The notes beneath the pieces are model-generated. The model was given only the letters and a program-made list of their open reading frames with translations. It was not told the DNA's origin and did not search any database. A stretch of DNA of 49,812 bases. Source: Acidobacteriaceae bacterium (GTDB lineage Bacteria > Acidobacteriota > Terriglobia > Terriglobales > Acidobacteriaceae). Positions within the stretch are counted from its first letter, which is position 1. Every line of letters starts with the position of its first letter. A program made the translations under genes and the position numbers. The stretch covers positions 1-49,812 of the forward strand of contig JASHQQ010000393.1 in NCBI GenBank assembly GCA_030039035.1, in the 5' to 3' direction. Shown here piece after piece: positions 43,715-49,812 of this stretch.

Positions 43715-44752
43715 TCATTGCGGATCGGATTGCGGCTGATTCTGCTGCTTCTGCCTGGCTGCCTTGCGTGCCGCTTTTTCCTCGGCGTCCTGCGCGCGCA
43801 CCTGCGCGTCCAGCCCGTGTGTCGGGTCCCTGTGCAGGAACTTCCGGGAAAGATCGGGCCAGAATTCGGCAAAGACTCCGCCCGCCATGCCTTCGGCGGT
43901 CACGATCATGCCGTTGCTGATGGTCAGGCCAATCCCGGTGTTCTGGTCAGGATAGTAAAGGTTCGAAATCGCTCCTGCGGCAATGTTCCCCAGCACGTTG
44001 GAATAATTCGGCTCCCATTTTCCCGTATTGTCGTGCTTGCAAATGAAGCTGGTGGCCATGGCATAGAGCACCCGGTGCGTGGCCGTCCCATGTCCGAGCC
44101 GGAAATAGCGTGGATCCTGGCGAAAGACGATGGGCAGCAAGCCGTTGCCCAGCATCGTGCCGTCGAAGGCGTCGAGATAAGCCGCGCCCGTGCGGCGCCC
44201 ATACCCTTCGATTCCCCAGCGGAACCCCGGGTCGTCATCCAGAGCCTCGTGATATCCGGCAACCAGAAACGCTACCGCGAACGTGACGGGATCGACGGAC
44301 GAGCGAAAAGCCAGTTGCAGTTTTTGACTGGGACTCAGGGAAACGGTGTCGCTTCGGTAGGTGGTATTGAAGTTGGGCACAACGCCCAGCACACGCTGTT
44401 GCTCCTCTTCCTTGACCTGTTGCGACGCCTTGTCGCGCTGGGATTGTGCGTCGGGCGGCGGCGCTTGTGCCGGAGGAGTCTGGGCCTGAGGATTCTGCGC
44501 AGGCGACGAGCCGGGGGCGGGCGTCTGTTGAGCCTGTGCGTCGCCGGACGCAGACGCCTCACTTGCCGGTTCGGCCAAGGCGGGTGCGAACTGCGGCCGG
44601 GGAGCATCCGGCACTGCATCGGCTGGTTCGCCGGCGATGACGATGGTCGGCAACTCCGGTCCTGCGCCTTGCGCGGCCGCGGGTGTCGGCAGCGCGGCCA
44701 GACCCCATGCGGCGGCGAATGTTAAAGCAAGCAAGCGAGACGGAAGGTGCAT
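43715..44752 (-). CDS. Exported hypothetical protein, Pro/Gln/Ala-rich N-terminal region
   Basis: 345 residues from ATG 44752, chosen because a signal peptide follows at once (LLALTFAAAWGLAALPTPAAAQ). Residues about 40-120 are low-complexity Pro/Ala/Gln/Ser. The folded part (about 130-325) contains RVLGVVPNFNTTY, SPSQKLQLAFRSSVDPVTF, GYGRRTGAAYLDAFDGTMLGN (cited in part), DPRYFRLG and ISNLYYPDQNTGIGLTI. These motifs are found in acidobacterial proteins of unknown function and suggest a small outer-membrane or periplasmic domain. The C-terminus is Lys/Gln-rich. No enzyme motif is visible. It is convergent with the GGDEF gene. Confidence 0.75.
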   Translation of the reverse strand: MHLPSRLLALTFAAAWGLAALPTPAAAQGAGPELPTIVIAGEPADAVPDAPRPQFAPALAEPASEASASGDAQAQQTPAPGSSPAQNPQAQTPPAQAPPPDAQSQRDKASQQVKEEEQQRVLGVVPNFNTTYRSDTVSLSPSQKLQLAFRSSVDPVTFAVAFLVAGYHEALDDDPGFRWGIEGYGRRTGAAYLDAFDGTMLGNGLLPIVFRQDPRYFRLGHGTATHRVLYAMATSFICKHDNTGKWEPNYSNVLGNIAAGAISNLYYPDQNTGIGLTISNGMIVTAEGMAGGVFAEFWPDLSRKFLHRDPTHGLDAQVRAQDAEEKAARKAARQKQQNQPQSDPQ

Positions 44753-45200
44753 TCTTTCACCAGGCTCCTGGAGTATCTCATGGCGGATCCGCACTGCGGC
44801 GCCGGCGCTCGCCCGCCGCTCCGGCCGCTCGGGAGCGTATGCGCAGCAGGGGCTTCGGGGATTTTATTCGGCGACGTCATCGACGCGCCGGAAGCCCGGT
44901 CTTGTGAATGGAGAGATGACGGCAGCCCCCGGCCGACGATGCTCAAGATAAGGGGCACAGCATTCGGGACGGAGGGAAAGCGCATCCAATCACCAGTCGT
45001 GGAGTCGGCGCCCGACTGTCCATGTGTCCCGCGGGAGTGCATGGCAGCGGCTTTTCGCGGGCTGGATCTCCCGGGAAGCGTCCACGGTTGAGGCGCTTCG
45101 GAGACAACGACCCATCCCCGTTCCAGGTACTGAGAGGTTAGACGCGGATCTAGGCCGGCGGGTACAAAGAATCCGTCCCGGCCACGGCTCCGGCCCACGC
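44753..45200. other. 448-bp spacer, no supported feature
   Basis: I see no conserved frame, no strong hairpin with a T-run and no repeat words here. It lies downstream of pspA and upstream of the exported hypothetical, both leftward, so it should include the promoter of the latter. One frame of about 114 codons on the opposite strand (44747-45091) has no ribosome-binding site or protein-like composition. Confidence 0.5.
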
Positions 45201-45878
45201 CTATGACGTCTGGGACGGCAAAGCGGCCTGCCGGCTCTTAATCTCGTTGAGCATCATCTCCACCTTGTCGGCATTTTCCAGCGCCTGAAAACGGTCTTCA
45301 AGCGACTCCGGCGCCAGCACCTCCACGGCGGCGGCATTTTCCGCGGACTTGACGTGAATGCGGCCTTTCATCCGGCCGATGGTCTGCTCCGGCTGCACAC
45401 CCACCACCTGCCGCGCCCTGGTTGCCCGCCCCATTACCTTCGCCCTGCGGTGCTCGGCCACCAGCATCTCGCAGTGGGCGCGCGTCTCGCTCAGCTTTTG
45501 CTCAAGCTTGTGCAATGCCTGGCGAAGGTTGTCGGCTTCGTGCTTCTGGTCTTCGGCCTGCTCGGTAAAGCCGGCGACGAGCTGATCGTGACTCAGCGCA
45601 CGTTCCAGCGCCTCGCGGGCCAGATCGTCGCGGCCCTTCTGCACCGCCAGCTCGGCCTTGCGCCGCCATTCGGCCGACAACCCGACCTGTTCGGCCTTCT
45701 TCTTGTTGAGCAGGTGCTCGTCGGCGATGGCGATCGCCACCTGCGTCTTTACCTGGAGCAACTGGTTTTCCATGTCCAGCACCACCTGTTTCAGCATCTT
45801 CTCCGGGTCTTCCGCCTTTTCGACCAGTTCGTTCAGATTGGCGCGAAGCAATGTGCTTACCCGTTCCAGTAACGACAT
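45201..45878 (-). CDS. pspA: PspA/IM30 family membrane-maintenance protein
   Basis: 225 residues from ATG 45878, which has a near-perfect AAGGAGG six bases upstream. It is a continuous coiled coil as in PspA/Vipp1: SLLERVSTLLRANLNELVEK, AEDPEKMLKQVVLDMENQL, and long heptads through VQKGRDDLAREALERAL and LHKLEQKLSETRAHCEML. The amphipathic N-terminal helix and the DPEKML hinge are conserved. These ESCRT-III-like proteins assemble on stressed inner membranes to limit proton leakage. It is the last gene of the locus carrying XRE, NfeD, flotillin and DUF2059, but a terminator separates it from DUF2059, so a separate promoter is likely. Confidence 0.93.
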   Translation of the reverse strand: MSLLERVSTLLRANLNELVEKAEDPEKMLKQVVLDMENQLLQVKTQVAIAIADEHLLNKKKAEQVGLSAEWRRKAELAVQKGRDDLAREALERALSHDQLVAGFTEQAEDQKHEADNLRQALHKLEQKLSETRAHCEMLVAEHRRAKVMGRATRARQVVGVQPEQTIGRMKGRIHVKSAENAAAVEVLAPESLEDRFQALENADKVEMMLNEIKSRQAALPSQTS

Positions 45879-45967
45879 ACCCAACCTCCTTCTTTCCCGG
45901 CTGAAAGGTTTCAGCCTCCAGCCTTCAGCTCCGATTCGTAATCGCACTTGCAATTGCGGTTCTCCTG

Positions 45968-45993
45968 AAAAATCCCGCCGGCATTTGGCCGGC
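45968..45993 (-). terminator. Terminator between DUF2059 gene and pspA
   Basis: On the coding strand GCCGGC pairs with a second GCCGGC across a 5-base loop (45993-45988 and 45982-45977), followed by GGGATTTTT. It begins 15 bases after the DUF2059 stop codon. An 8-bp hairpin GGCTGAAA-CC-TTTCAGCC lies further down in the pspA leader (45900-45917). Confidence 0.65.
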
Positions 45994-46007
45994 AGCCTTC
46001 CCGTTCT

Positions 46008-46607
46008 TTATTTCCTCGCCGGTTTCGCCTCCTGGAGCGCCTCCGCCATGTCGCTCTTCATTTCGTCGAGGAGACTCTGCATCCGGTCGTTCACCCTCTT
46101 CATGACGACGGGCATGTATTCCCTCATGATGGCCGGCTGCTCCGCCAGCAAGTGTTGCCCCGCCGGAGAGCTGTAGAAGTCGATCGCCGCCGCGATGTCG
46201 GCCCTGGTAAAGTGGCGCTGGTAGATCGCTGTCATGTCGTCGATCATGTCGTCGGCCGTCACGGCGTGCGTCGCTTTCTCCATGAACCTGCCGGTTACCT
46301 TGCGCACGGCTTCCTGCTGTTCGGGCGTTAGCTGCGCGCCTGTCTTCTCCGATATCTCTTTCAGTTGCGCGTCCATCTGCTGCCGTGCGAGTGCAGTCAT
46401 GGTGTCCAACGTGCTTTCGAACTGCTGCCGAAGGTGCATCACCTCGAACAGATTTCCGATCTGCACCCTGGTGGCCTGATCCTCGGGTGCGATTGTGGAC
46501 GATTGGGTGTCCGCAGGCGGTGCGCTTGTCGGGGCTTGCGCAACAATCCGGGGACACAGCATCGACGCCAAGCCCAGGGCAACCGTGAGTTGGTAATTTC
46601 TCTTCAT
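46008..46607 (-). CDS. DUF2059 family exported protein
   Basis: 199 residues from ATG 46607, with AGGAGG five bases upstream. A signal peptide (KRNYQLTVALGLASMLCPRIVA) is followed by a polar linker and an all-helical DUF2059 domain: ATRVQIGNLFEVMHLRQQFE, EKTGAQLTPEQQEAVRKVTGRFME (in parts), MTAIYQRHFTRADIAAAIDFY, and the family signature SSPAGQHLLAEQPAIM. The family is periplasmic and of unknown function; the helix signature is its only recognised feature. It lies between flotillin and pspA in a membrane-stress locus, which suggests a periplasmic part in the same process. Cys18 is inside the signal segment but not in a lipobox context. Confidence 0.87.
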   Translation of the reverse strand: MKRNYQLTVALGLASMLCPRIVAQAPTSAPPADTQSSTIAPEDQATRVQIGNLFEVMHLRQQFESTLDTMTALARQQMDAQLKEISEKTGAQLTPEQQEAVRKVTGRFMEKATHAVTADDMIDDMTAIYQRHFTRADIAAAIDFYSSPAGQHLLAEQPAIMREYMPVVMKRVNDRMQSLLDEMKSDMAEALQEAKPARK

Positions 46608-46638
46608 ATCTTCCTCCTCTTTGACCTCGCCCGATGCT

Positions 46639-46840
46639 GGGTGCCCCAGGTCCGGATTCTGGGACCTGGGATTGCCCGATCCACTTGTCTCAAATCTCCA
46701 TCTCTCAACACCAGGCTGAAAGCCGATAGCTGTCAGCCGGGTGCCCGGGTCCGTGTGCTCGGACCCGGGTTCCCCAATCGCGCACTCCTCAGAATTCCCG
46801 CCTCTCACCCACAAGGCTGAGAGCTGATAGCTGGGAGCTG
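46639..46840 (-). repeat. Two-copy 100-bp tandem repeat with covarying hairpins
   Basis: GGGTGCCC begins at 46639 and again at 46739. Each copy carries a 9-bp perfect hairpin: CCCAGGTCC/GGACCTGGG (46645-46653 and 46662-46670) and CCCGGGTCC/GGACCCGGG (46744-46752 and 46761-46769). The A-T pair in one stem is G-C in the other, a compensatory change. Both copies continue with related CTCTCA and AGGCTGA-AGC-GATAGCTG words. The right copy ends in 7-nt-period repeats that reach the flotillin stop codon. Confidence 0.8.
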
Positions 46841-46844
46841 AAAG

Positions 46845-48278
46845 CTAGGCGCTGCTTTTCGGTTCACTTGCGCTCCCATTCGGCTTCTTCTCGCGAATCG
46901 CCTGCACATTGGCCATCAGTTGCTTGATGTCCATGCCGCTCAGCGCCTCGAACAACGCCGGCACCTGCGCGGCGATCTTGGTCATGTCGCCGGTGATCTT
47001 GTTTACTCCGGCGGCGCCGTCGCCTCCGGTCGACACGATCGTGATCTTGTCCACTTTGGCCAGCGGCTCGGCCATGGCGCGCACCACGTCGGCCATGTTG
47101 GTGAGCAGCTTGTCCACCACCGCGGCCTGGTTCCACTCCTGGTACGCCTCGGCCTTCACGTTCATCGCCTTGGCTTCGGCCTCACCCTTCTGGAAGATGA
47201 TGGTGGCTTCGGCTTCGCCCTGCGAACGGATCGCAGCAGCGCGGCCTTCGGCCTCGGTCGTCAGGCGAGCCTTTTCCGCAGCCGCCAGGTTCTCGATGCG
47301 CTGCCGCTCGATCTCCGCGCCTTTCAGCACCGTCGCAATCAGCTCCTTCTCGTGGCGCGAGATTTCGGCCTCCTGCACCTTGATCTGGCCTTCCTTCTCG
47401 ACCTGCTGCACCTTGACCAGTTCCGCGGTCACCTGCTGCTGCATCACATTGGTCTGCAGCTCGTAGGCCTTGTCGGCCTGCGCCTGCTGGCGGCGGCTCT
47501 GCTCGGCGTACTGCGCCTTCTTGATGTCGAGGTCGCGCTGCGCCTCGGCCTGGCGCGCCTGCGACGCGGTCTCCGCAATCACGCGATCCTGATCGGCCTG
47601 CGCCTTGGCCACGGCGGCTTCGCGCTGCGCGTTGGCGCGCTGAATTGCCGTGTCGCGCTCGGCTTCGGCCGTCGCCACGTCGGCGTCGCGGCGAATGCGC
47701 GCCACATCCGGCCGGCCCATGTTGGCGATGTACTCGTTCTTGTCCTTGACTTCCTTGATGGTGAACGAGATTACCTCCAGACCCATCTTGCTCACATCGT
47801 CTGAGCACGTGGAGCGCATGCGGTCGCCCACCATCTCCGGTTCCTTGACGATCTGCTCGACCGTCAACTGGCCGATAATGCCGCGCAGGTGGCCCTCCAT
47901 CACCAGGCGAATCAGCCCCTCGCGCTGCTGCGGCGGCTTGGTGAGAAACTGCTCGGCCGCGGTGAGAATCGAGGCCTGATCGCTACGCACCTTGATCTGC
48001 GCCACGGCCTCAACGGTGACGGCCACACCCTGCTTGGTATAGAGATCCTGCTGCGGAGCCACGTCGAAGCTCATCAGCTCCAGGCTCAGCTCGCGGCAGT
48101 TCTCCACCATGGGGAAAATCACCGTACCGTGGCCCTTGATGACGCGCGGCCCGCGAAATCCGTAGACGATGAGCGCTTCGTTCGGGCCTGCCTTGCGATA
48201 CATCCTGGCCAAAATACCGAGGACGATGATCAGCCCCAGCACCGCCAATCCGACAATCAGAACCATTTGGTTGGTCAT
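46845..48278 (-). CDS. Flotillin family protein (SPFH/Band 7)
   Basis: 477 residues. An N-terminal membrane anchor (VLIVGLAVLGLIIVLGILA, about 6-24) is followed by an SPFH domain (about 25-190; PNEALIVYGFRGPRVIKGHG and LEVISFTIKEVKDKNEY are typical). Then comes a long Ala/Glu coiled-coil flotillin region with AEAE-type repeats (DVATAEAERDTAIQRANAQR, EAEATIIFQKGEAEAKAM) and a C-terminal segment with IVSTGGDGAAGVNKITGDM. Flotillins form large membrane-associated oligomers that organise fluidity and protein clusters. The N-terminal half is of the YuaG/YqiK kind, usually paired with NfeD proteins, which fits the neighbour. A hairpin with AAAGGA in its loop lies five bases before the ATG. Confidence 0.93.
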   Translation of the reverse strand: MTNQMVLIVGLAVLGLIIVLGILARMYRKAGPNEALIVYGFRGPRVIKGHGTVIFPMVENCRELSLELMSFDVAPQQDLYTKQGVAVTVEAVAQIKVRSDQASILTAAEQFLTKPPQQREGLIRLVMEGHLRGIIGQLTVEQIVKEPEMVGDRMRSTCSDDVSKMGLEVISFTIKEVKDKNEYIANMGRPDVARIRRDADVATAEAERDTAIQRANAQREAAVAKAQADQDRVIAETASQARQAEAQRDLDIKKAQYAEQSRRQQAQADKAYELQTNVMQQQVTAELVKVQQVEKEGQIKVQEAEISRHEKELIATVLKGAEIERQRIENLAAAEKARLTTEAEGRAAAIRSQGEAEATIIFQKGEAEAKAMNVKAEAYQEWNQAAVVDKLLTNMADVVRAMAEPLAKVDKITIVSTGGDGAAGVNKITGDMTKIAAQVPALFEALSGMDIKQLMANVQAIREKKPNGSASEPKSSA

Positions 48279-48283
48279 TGCGA

Positions 48284-48304
48284 TCCCGGTCCTTTCGTCC
48301 GGGA
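48284..48304 (-). promoter_or_regulatory. Hairpin leader of flotillin with ribosome-binding site in the loop
   Basis: Coding strand: TCCCGG, a 9-base loop containing AAAGGA, then CCGGGA, ending five bases before the flotillin ATG. The same arrangement, with the same loop length, precedes the 38-aa gene. Confidence 0.6.
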
Positions 48305-48326
48305 GCTGAAATGGTTGTGGGTTGAA

Positions 48327-48443
48327 CTACTGCTTCTGGCCCGAATTCCGGCCTCGTCTGGGAAAGAGCTTGGCCACCAGTCCCAGCAAAAAGATTCCTA
48401 CGAGGATGGCCATGTCCGTGATCAGCACCGTCGTGTTGCTCAT
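48327..48443 (-). CDS. 38-aa single-span membrane protein, partial duplicate of the flotillin anchor
   Basis: A short frame, ATG at 48443 to TAG at 48329-48327. The protein begins MSNTTVLITDMAILVG and continues IFLLGLVAKLFPRRG, then RNSGQKQ. It has one hydrophobic helix (about 6-24) followed by a basic, positive-inside tail. Aligned without gaps to the flotillin N-terminus (MTNQMVLIVGLAVLGL...), 13 of the first 33 residues are identical and most others conservative. The 26 bases upstream of the two ATGs match at 19 positions, including the hairpin. It lies between the NfeD-like gene and flotillin, same strand, 48 bp before flotillin. It may insert beside flotillin or modulate it. No experimental family is known to me. 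Confidence 0.75.
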   Translation of the reverse strand: MSNTTVLITDMAILVGIFLLGLVAKLFPRRGRNSGQKQ

Positions 48444-48447
48444 ACAG

Positions 48448-48470
48448 TTCCCGGCCCTTTCAACCGGGAA
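48448..48470 (-). promoter_or_regulatory. Hairpin leader of the 38-aa gene
   Basis: Coding strand: TTCCCGG, a 9-base loop with AAAGGG, then CCGGGAA (7-bp perfect stem), ending four bases before the ATG. Near copy of the flotillin leader at 48284-48304. The loop holds the best ribosome-binding-site match. Confidence 0.6.
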
Positions 48471-48481
48471 GGTGTTGGTTG

Positions 48482-48605
48482 AGGGACCAAGGGACCAAGG
48501 AATGAAGTTCTAGCCGCGGCGTTTCTGATCCCTAATCCCTAATCCCTATTCCCTATTTCCTGTCTCTTAGTCCCTGGTCCCTTAGTCCCTCAGTCCCTTC
48601 GTCCC
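48482..48605 (-). repeat. Heptamer tract with two G-quadruplex motifs and a long-range hairpin
   Basis: On the mRNA strand, nine GGG runs occur in two groups. Group 1 covers 48605-48572 (five runs, loops of 5, 5, 5 and 4) and includes the NfeD stop codon. Group 2 covers 48553-48530 (four runs, exact 7-nt period, loops AATA, ATTA, ATTA). Both meet the canonical four-run G4 pattern. The segment 48482-48500 is complementary to 48572-48590 over 19 bases, with 17 Watson-Crick and two G-U pairs in RNA, which would compete with group 1. Confidence 0.75.
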
Positions 48606-49229
48606 TTGCTGCGCGACGCCTTCCGCCTCGACTTCTTCCCATCTGCGCACATACGCGATCCCTTTTTCGTACCGCACGACGAAGACTTCTTCATCTCTCG
48701 CGATCCCCCCGCCATCCTCGGAGCGCGCCGGCGCTGACCGCCTTGCGCCAAGCTGCTCGTAAACAATTTCTCCCGTGCCTCCGGCGCGAATGGGCGCCGA
48801 GACCCGGCCCACCGCGCCTGTCACCCCGGTCTCTTCCGCGGTGAGCTCGCGCTCGTGCGGCATGAGCACCTTGGCCAGGAAGAGGAACACGATCCATCCC
48901 CCTGCCAGGCCGCAAATTCCCGCCAGCACAAAGACCACCCCGGTGACGAAGGCGCCGTAATGCGTCAAAAGATAGCCGGCGGCACCAAACCAGCAGAGAA
49001 AGACCATGATGGAAAATGTGTTCCACCACGGAACCGTCCCGCCGCGCCCTGCGCCGGCCTTTGCGATCTGGCCGGCGTGCGCCACGCCGTGCGGAACGTG
49101 CACATGCGGCACATGCGCATGGGGAATGTGCACGTGCCCGCCGAAATGCCCCATGCCGCCCAGCAGCGAAACCGCGCTCAGCATCAGCCCCGCAAGAAAG
49201 CAGATCATGTAGAAGGTTTCCCAGGTCAT
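48582..49229 (-). CDS. NfeD-like membrane protein with His-rich loop
   Basis: 215 residues; ATG 49229 overlaps the stop of the upstream XRE gene (ATGA) and has GGGAG seven bases upstream. Layout: membrane helix 1 (FYMICFLAGLMLSAVSLLGG, about 6-25), a His-rich loop (28-51, nine His in 24 residues), helices 2 and 3 (about 72-122), then an NfeD-type OB-fold domain (about 130-205; ETGVTGAVGRVSAPIRAGGTGEI, cited in part, and EEVFVVRYEKGIAYVRRWEE). NfeD proteins partner flotillins through this domain. The last residues (QGTKGLRD) are encoded by the GGGAC-type repeat tract, so the C-terminal end has been shaped by repeat expansion. Confidence 0.87.
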   Translation of the reverse strand: MTWETFYMICFLAGLMLSAVSLLGGMGHFGGHVHIPHAHVPHVHVPHGVAHAGQIAKAGAGRGGTVPWWNTFSIMVFLCWFGAAGYLLTHYGAFVTGVVFVLAGICGLAGGWIVFLFLAKVLMPHERELTAEETGVTGAVGRVSAPIRAGGTGEIVYEQLGARRSAPARSEDGGGIARDEEVFVVRYEKGIAYVRRWEEVEAEGVAQQGTKGLRD

Positions 49230-49798
49230 CGTCTTGCTCCCTGTTTCCGCGCACCAGCCATATGCCCATTGGCTTTGCGCGCCTTCGGGTTTCCATCGGT
49301 TGCCGCCGGCGCCTCACTCTGCGCCTTGGGCCGCAACACTTCGCTCAGCCGCGGCATCAGCCCCGGCGTTTCCAGAATCGATTCCAGCAGCAACAGGCAC
49401 TCCCGCGTGCGCTCGTGCTGCGCCAGCGTAAGCAGTGCGCTCTTCAGCTCCGGATCGCGCCGGAATCGCTCCGCCCCGCCCACCAGCCACAGGTCGAGCG
49501 TCTCTTCGGCCGCCGCGGAGGGCCGCAGATCGCTCTGCAGCTCCGGGTGATAGCCTTCCGGATCGTCGACCAGGTAGCCCGGATGCACCTTGAAAAACCC
49601 GGCCAGCGTCTGCCGCGTGGTGTTGGTCAGGTGCGGCCGCGCCCCGCTCTCGATCTGCGAAAGATAGCTCTGGCTCAGCTTCGAGCCGGTCTCGCGCCCG
49701 ATCGCCCGCACCAGCTCCAACTGGCTCATGGCGCGGTTCAGCCCCCGCAGGCTGCCCTCCACCTCGCGCAGGTACCGGATTTTCTCGCCCAGCTTCAT
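49226..49798 (-). CDS. XRE-family helix-turn-helix regulator
   Basis: 190 residues from ATG 49798; only 14 bases upstream are in the window, so the ribosome-binding site and promoter are not fully visible. The HTH covers about 5-62: KLGEKIRYLREVEG, then MSQLELVRAIGRETG, and the recognition helix SQSYLSQIESGARPHL. The C-terminal 120 residues are helical (DPELKSALLTLAQHERTRE, LLLLESILETPGLM) and may bind a ligand or partner, ending in a basic disordered tail. It probably controls the downstream NfeD/flotillin genes, with which it is translationally coupled by a 4-base stop/start overlap. Confidence 0.85.
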   Translation of the reverse strand: MKLGEKIRYLREVEGSLRGLNRAMSQLELVRAIGRETGSKLSQSYLSQIESGARPHLTNTTRQTLAGFFKVHPGYLVDDPEGYHPELQSDLRPSAAAEETLDLWLVGGAERFRRDPELKSALLTLAQHERTRECLLLLESILETPGLMPRLSEVLRPKAQSEAPAATDGNPKARKANGHMAGARKQGARR

Positions 49799-49812
49799 GT
49801 GCCAGTTCGCAG

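Noticed and set aside
44747..45091. 114-codon + strand frame in the 448-bp spacer
   Set aside because: No Shine-Dalgarno and no recognisable sequence; GC-rich chance frame.

Overview
The window looks like chromosomal DNA of a high-GC acidobacterium, probably class Terriglobia (Acidobacteriaceae-like). The evidence is an Oar-type TonB-dependent receptor, a PadR gene coupled to a MacB/ADOP-like membrane protein, a long BNR/sortilin-like secreted protein, an UPF0182 protein and many gene-terminal palindromic and short tandem repeats. This assignment is inference from gene content. There are 31 protein genes. I see no rRNA, tRNA, CRISPR array, IS element or prophage.

Layout. 1-2217: 3' part of a TonB-dependent receptor. 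2237-6742: divergent transport locus, with PadR and an ADOP-like membrane protein leftward and an ABC-2 ATPase and permease rightward. The two sides share overlapping promoters inside a 15-bp dyad. 6926-18975: a long leftward run of comEC, an rlmD-like rRNA methyltransferase, a conserved hypothetical, coaX, birA, a BNR-repeat exoprotein, a HEAT protein and an MFS transporter. 19028-22611: hyuA/hyuB pair. 22603-26239: leftward L-rhamnonate-type sugar-acid genes (lactonase-like amidohydrolase, MFS importer, L-rhamnonate dehydratase). 26539-31557: rightward GH8 exo-oligoxylanase, AsmA-like, SYLF-domain and DUF892 genes. 31632-33500: M61 aminopeptidase. 33861-36278: rpe and a BamD-like TPR protein. 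36641-39484: UPF0182. 39921-43566: glycogen phosphorylase and a GGDEF protein. 43715-44752: hypothetical exported protein.

45201-49798 is the most interesting part. It is a leftward membrane-maintenance locus: XRE regulator, His-rich NfeD-like protein, a 38-aa membrane peptide, flotillin, DUF2059 protein and PspA. The 38-aa gene appears to be a tandem partial duplication of the flotillin membrane anchor together with its ribosome-binding hairpin. The spacer between NfeD and this gene holds two potential G-quadruplex tracts on the mRNA strand and a competing 19-bp long-range hairpin. The spacer after flotillin holds a 100-bp tandem repeat whose two hairpins show a compensatory base-pair change.

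Across the window, several gene ends carry drifting tandem repeats with a strict 7-nt period, often starting within or next to a stop codon. Rare TTG or GTG starts with good Shine-Dalgarno support are used by several genes (hyuA, GH8, rpe, AsmA-like). Overlapping ATGA-type junctions mark translationally coupled pairs (padR/ADOP-like, hypothetical/rlmD, hyuA/hyuB, XRE/nfeD).
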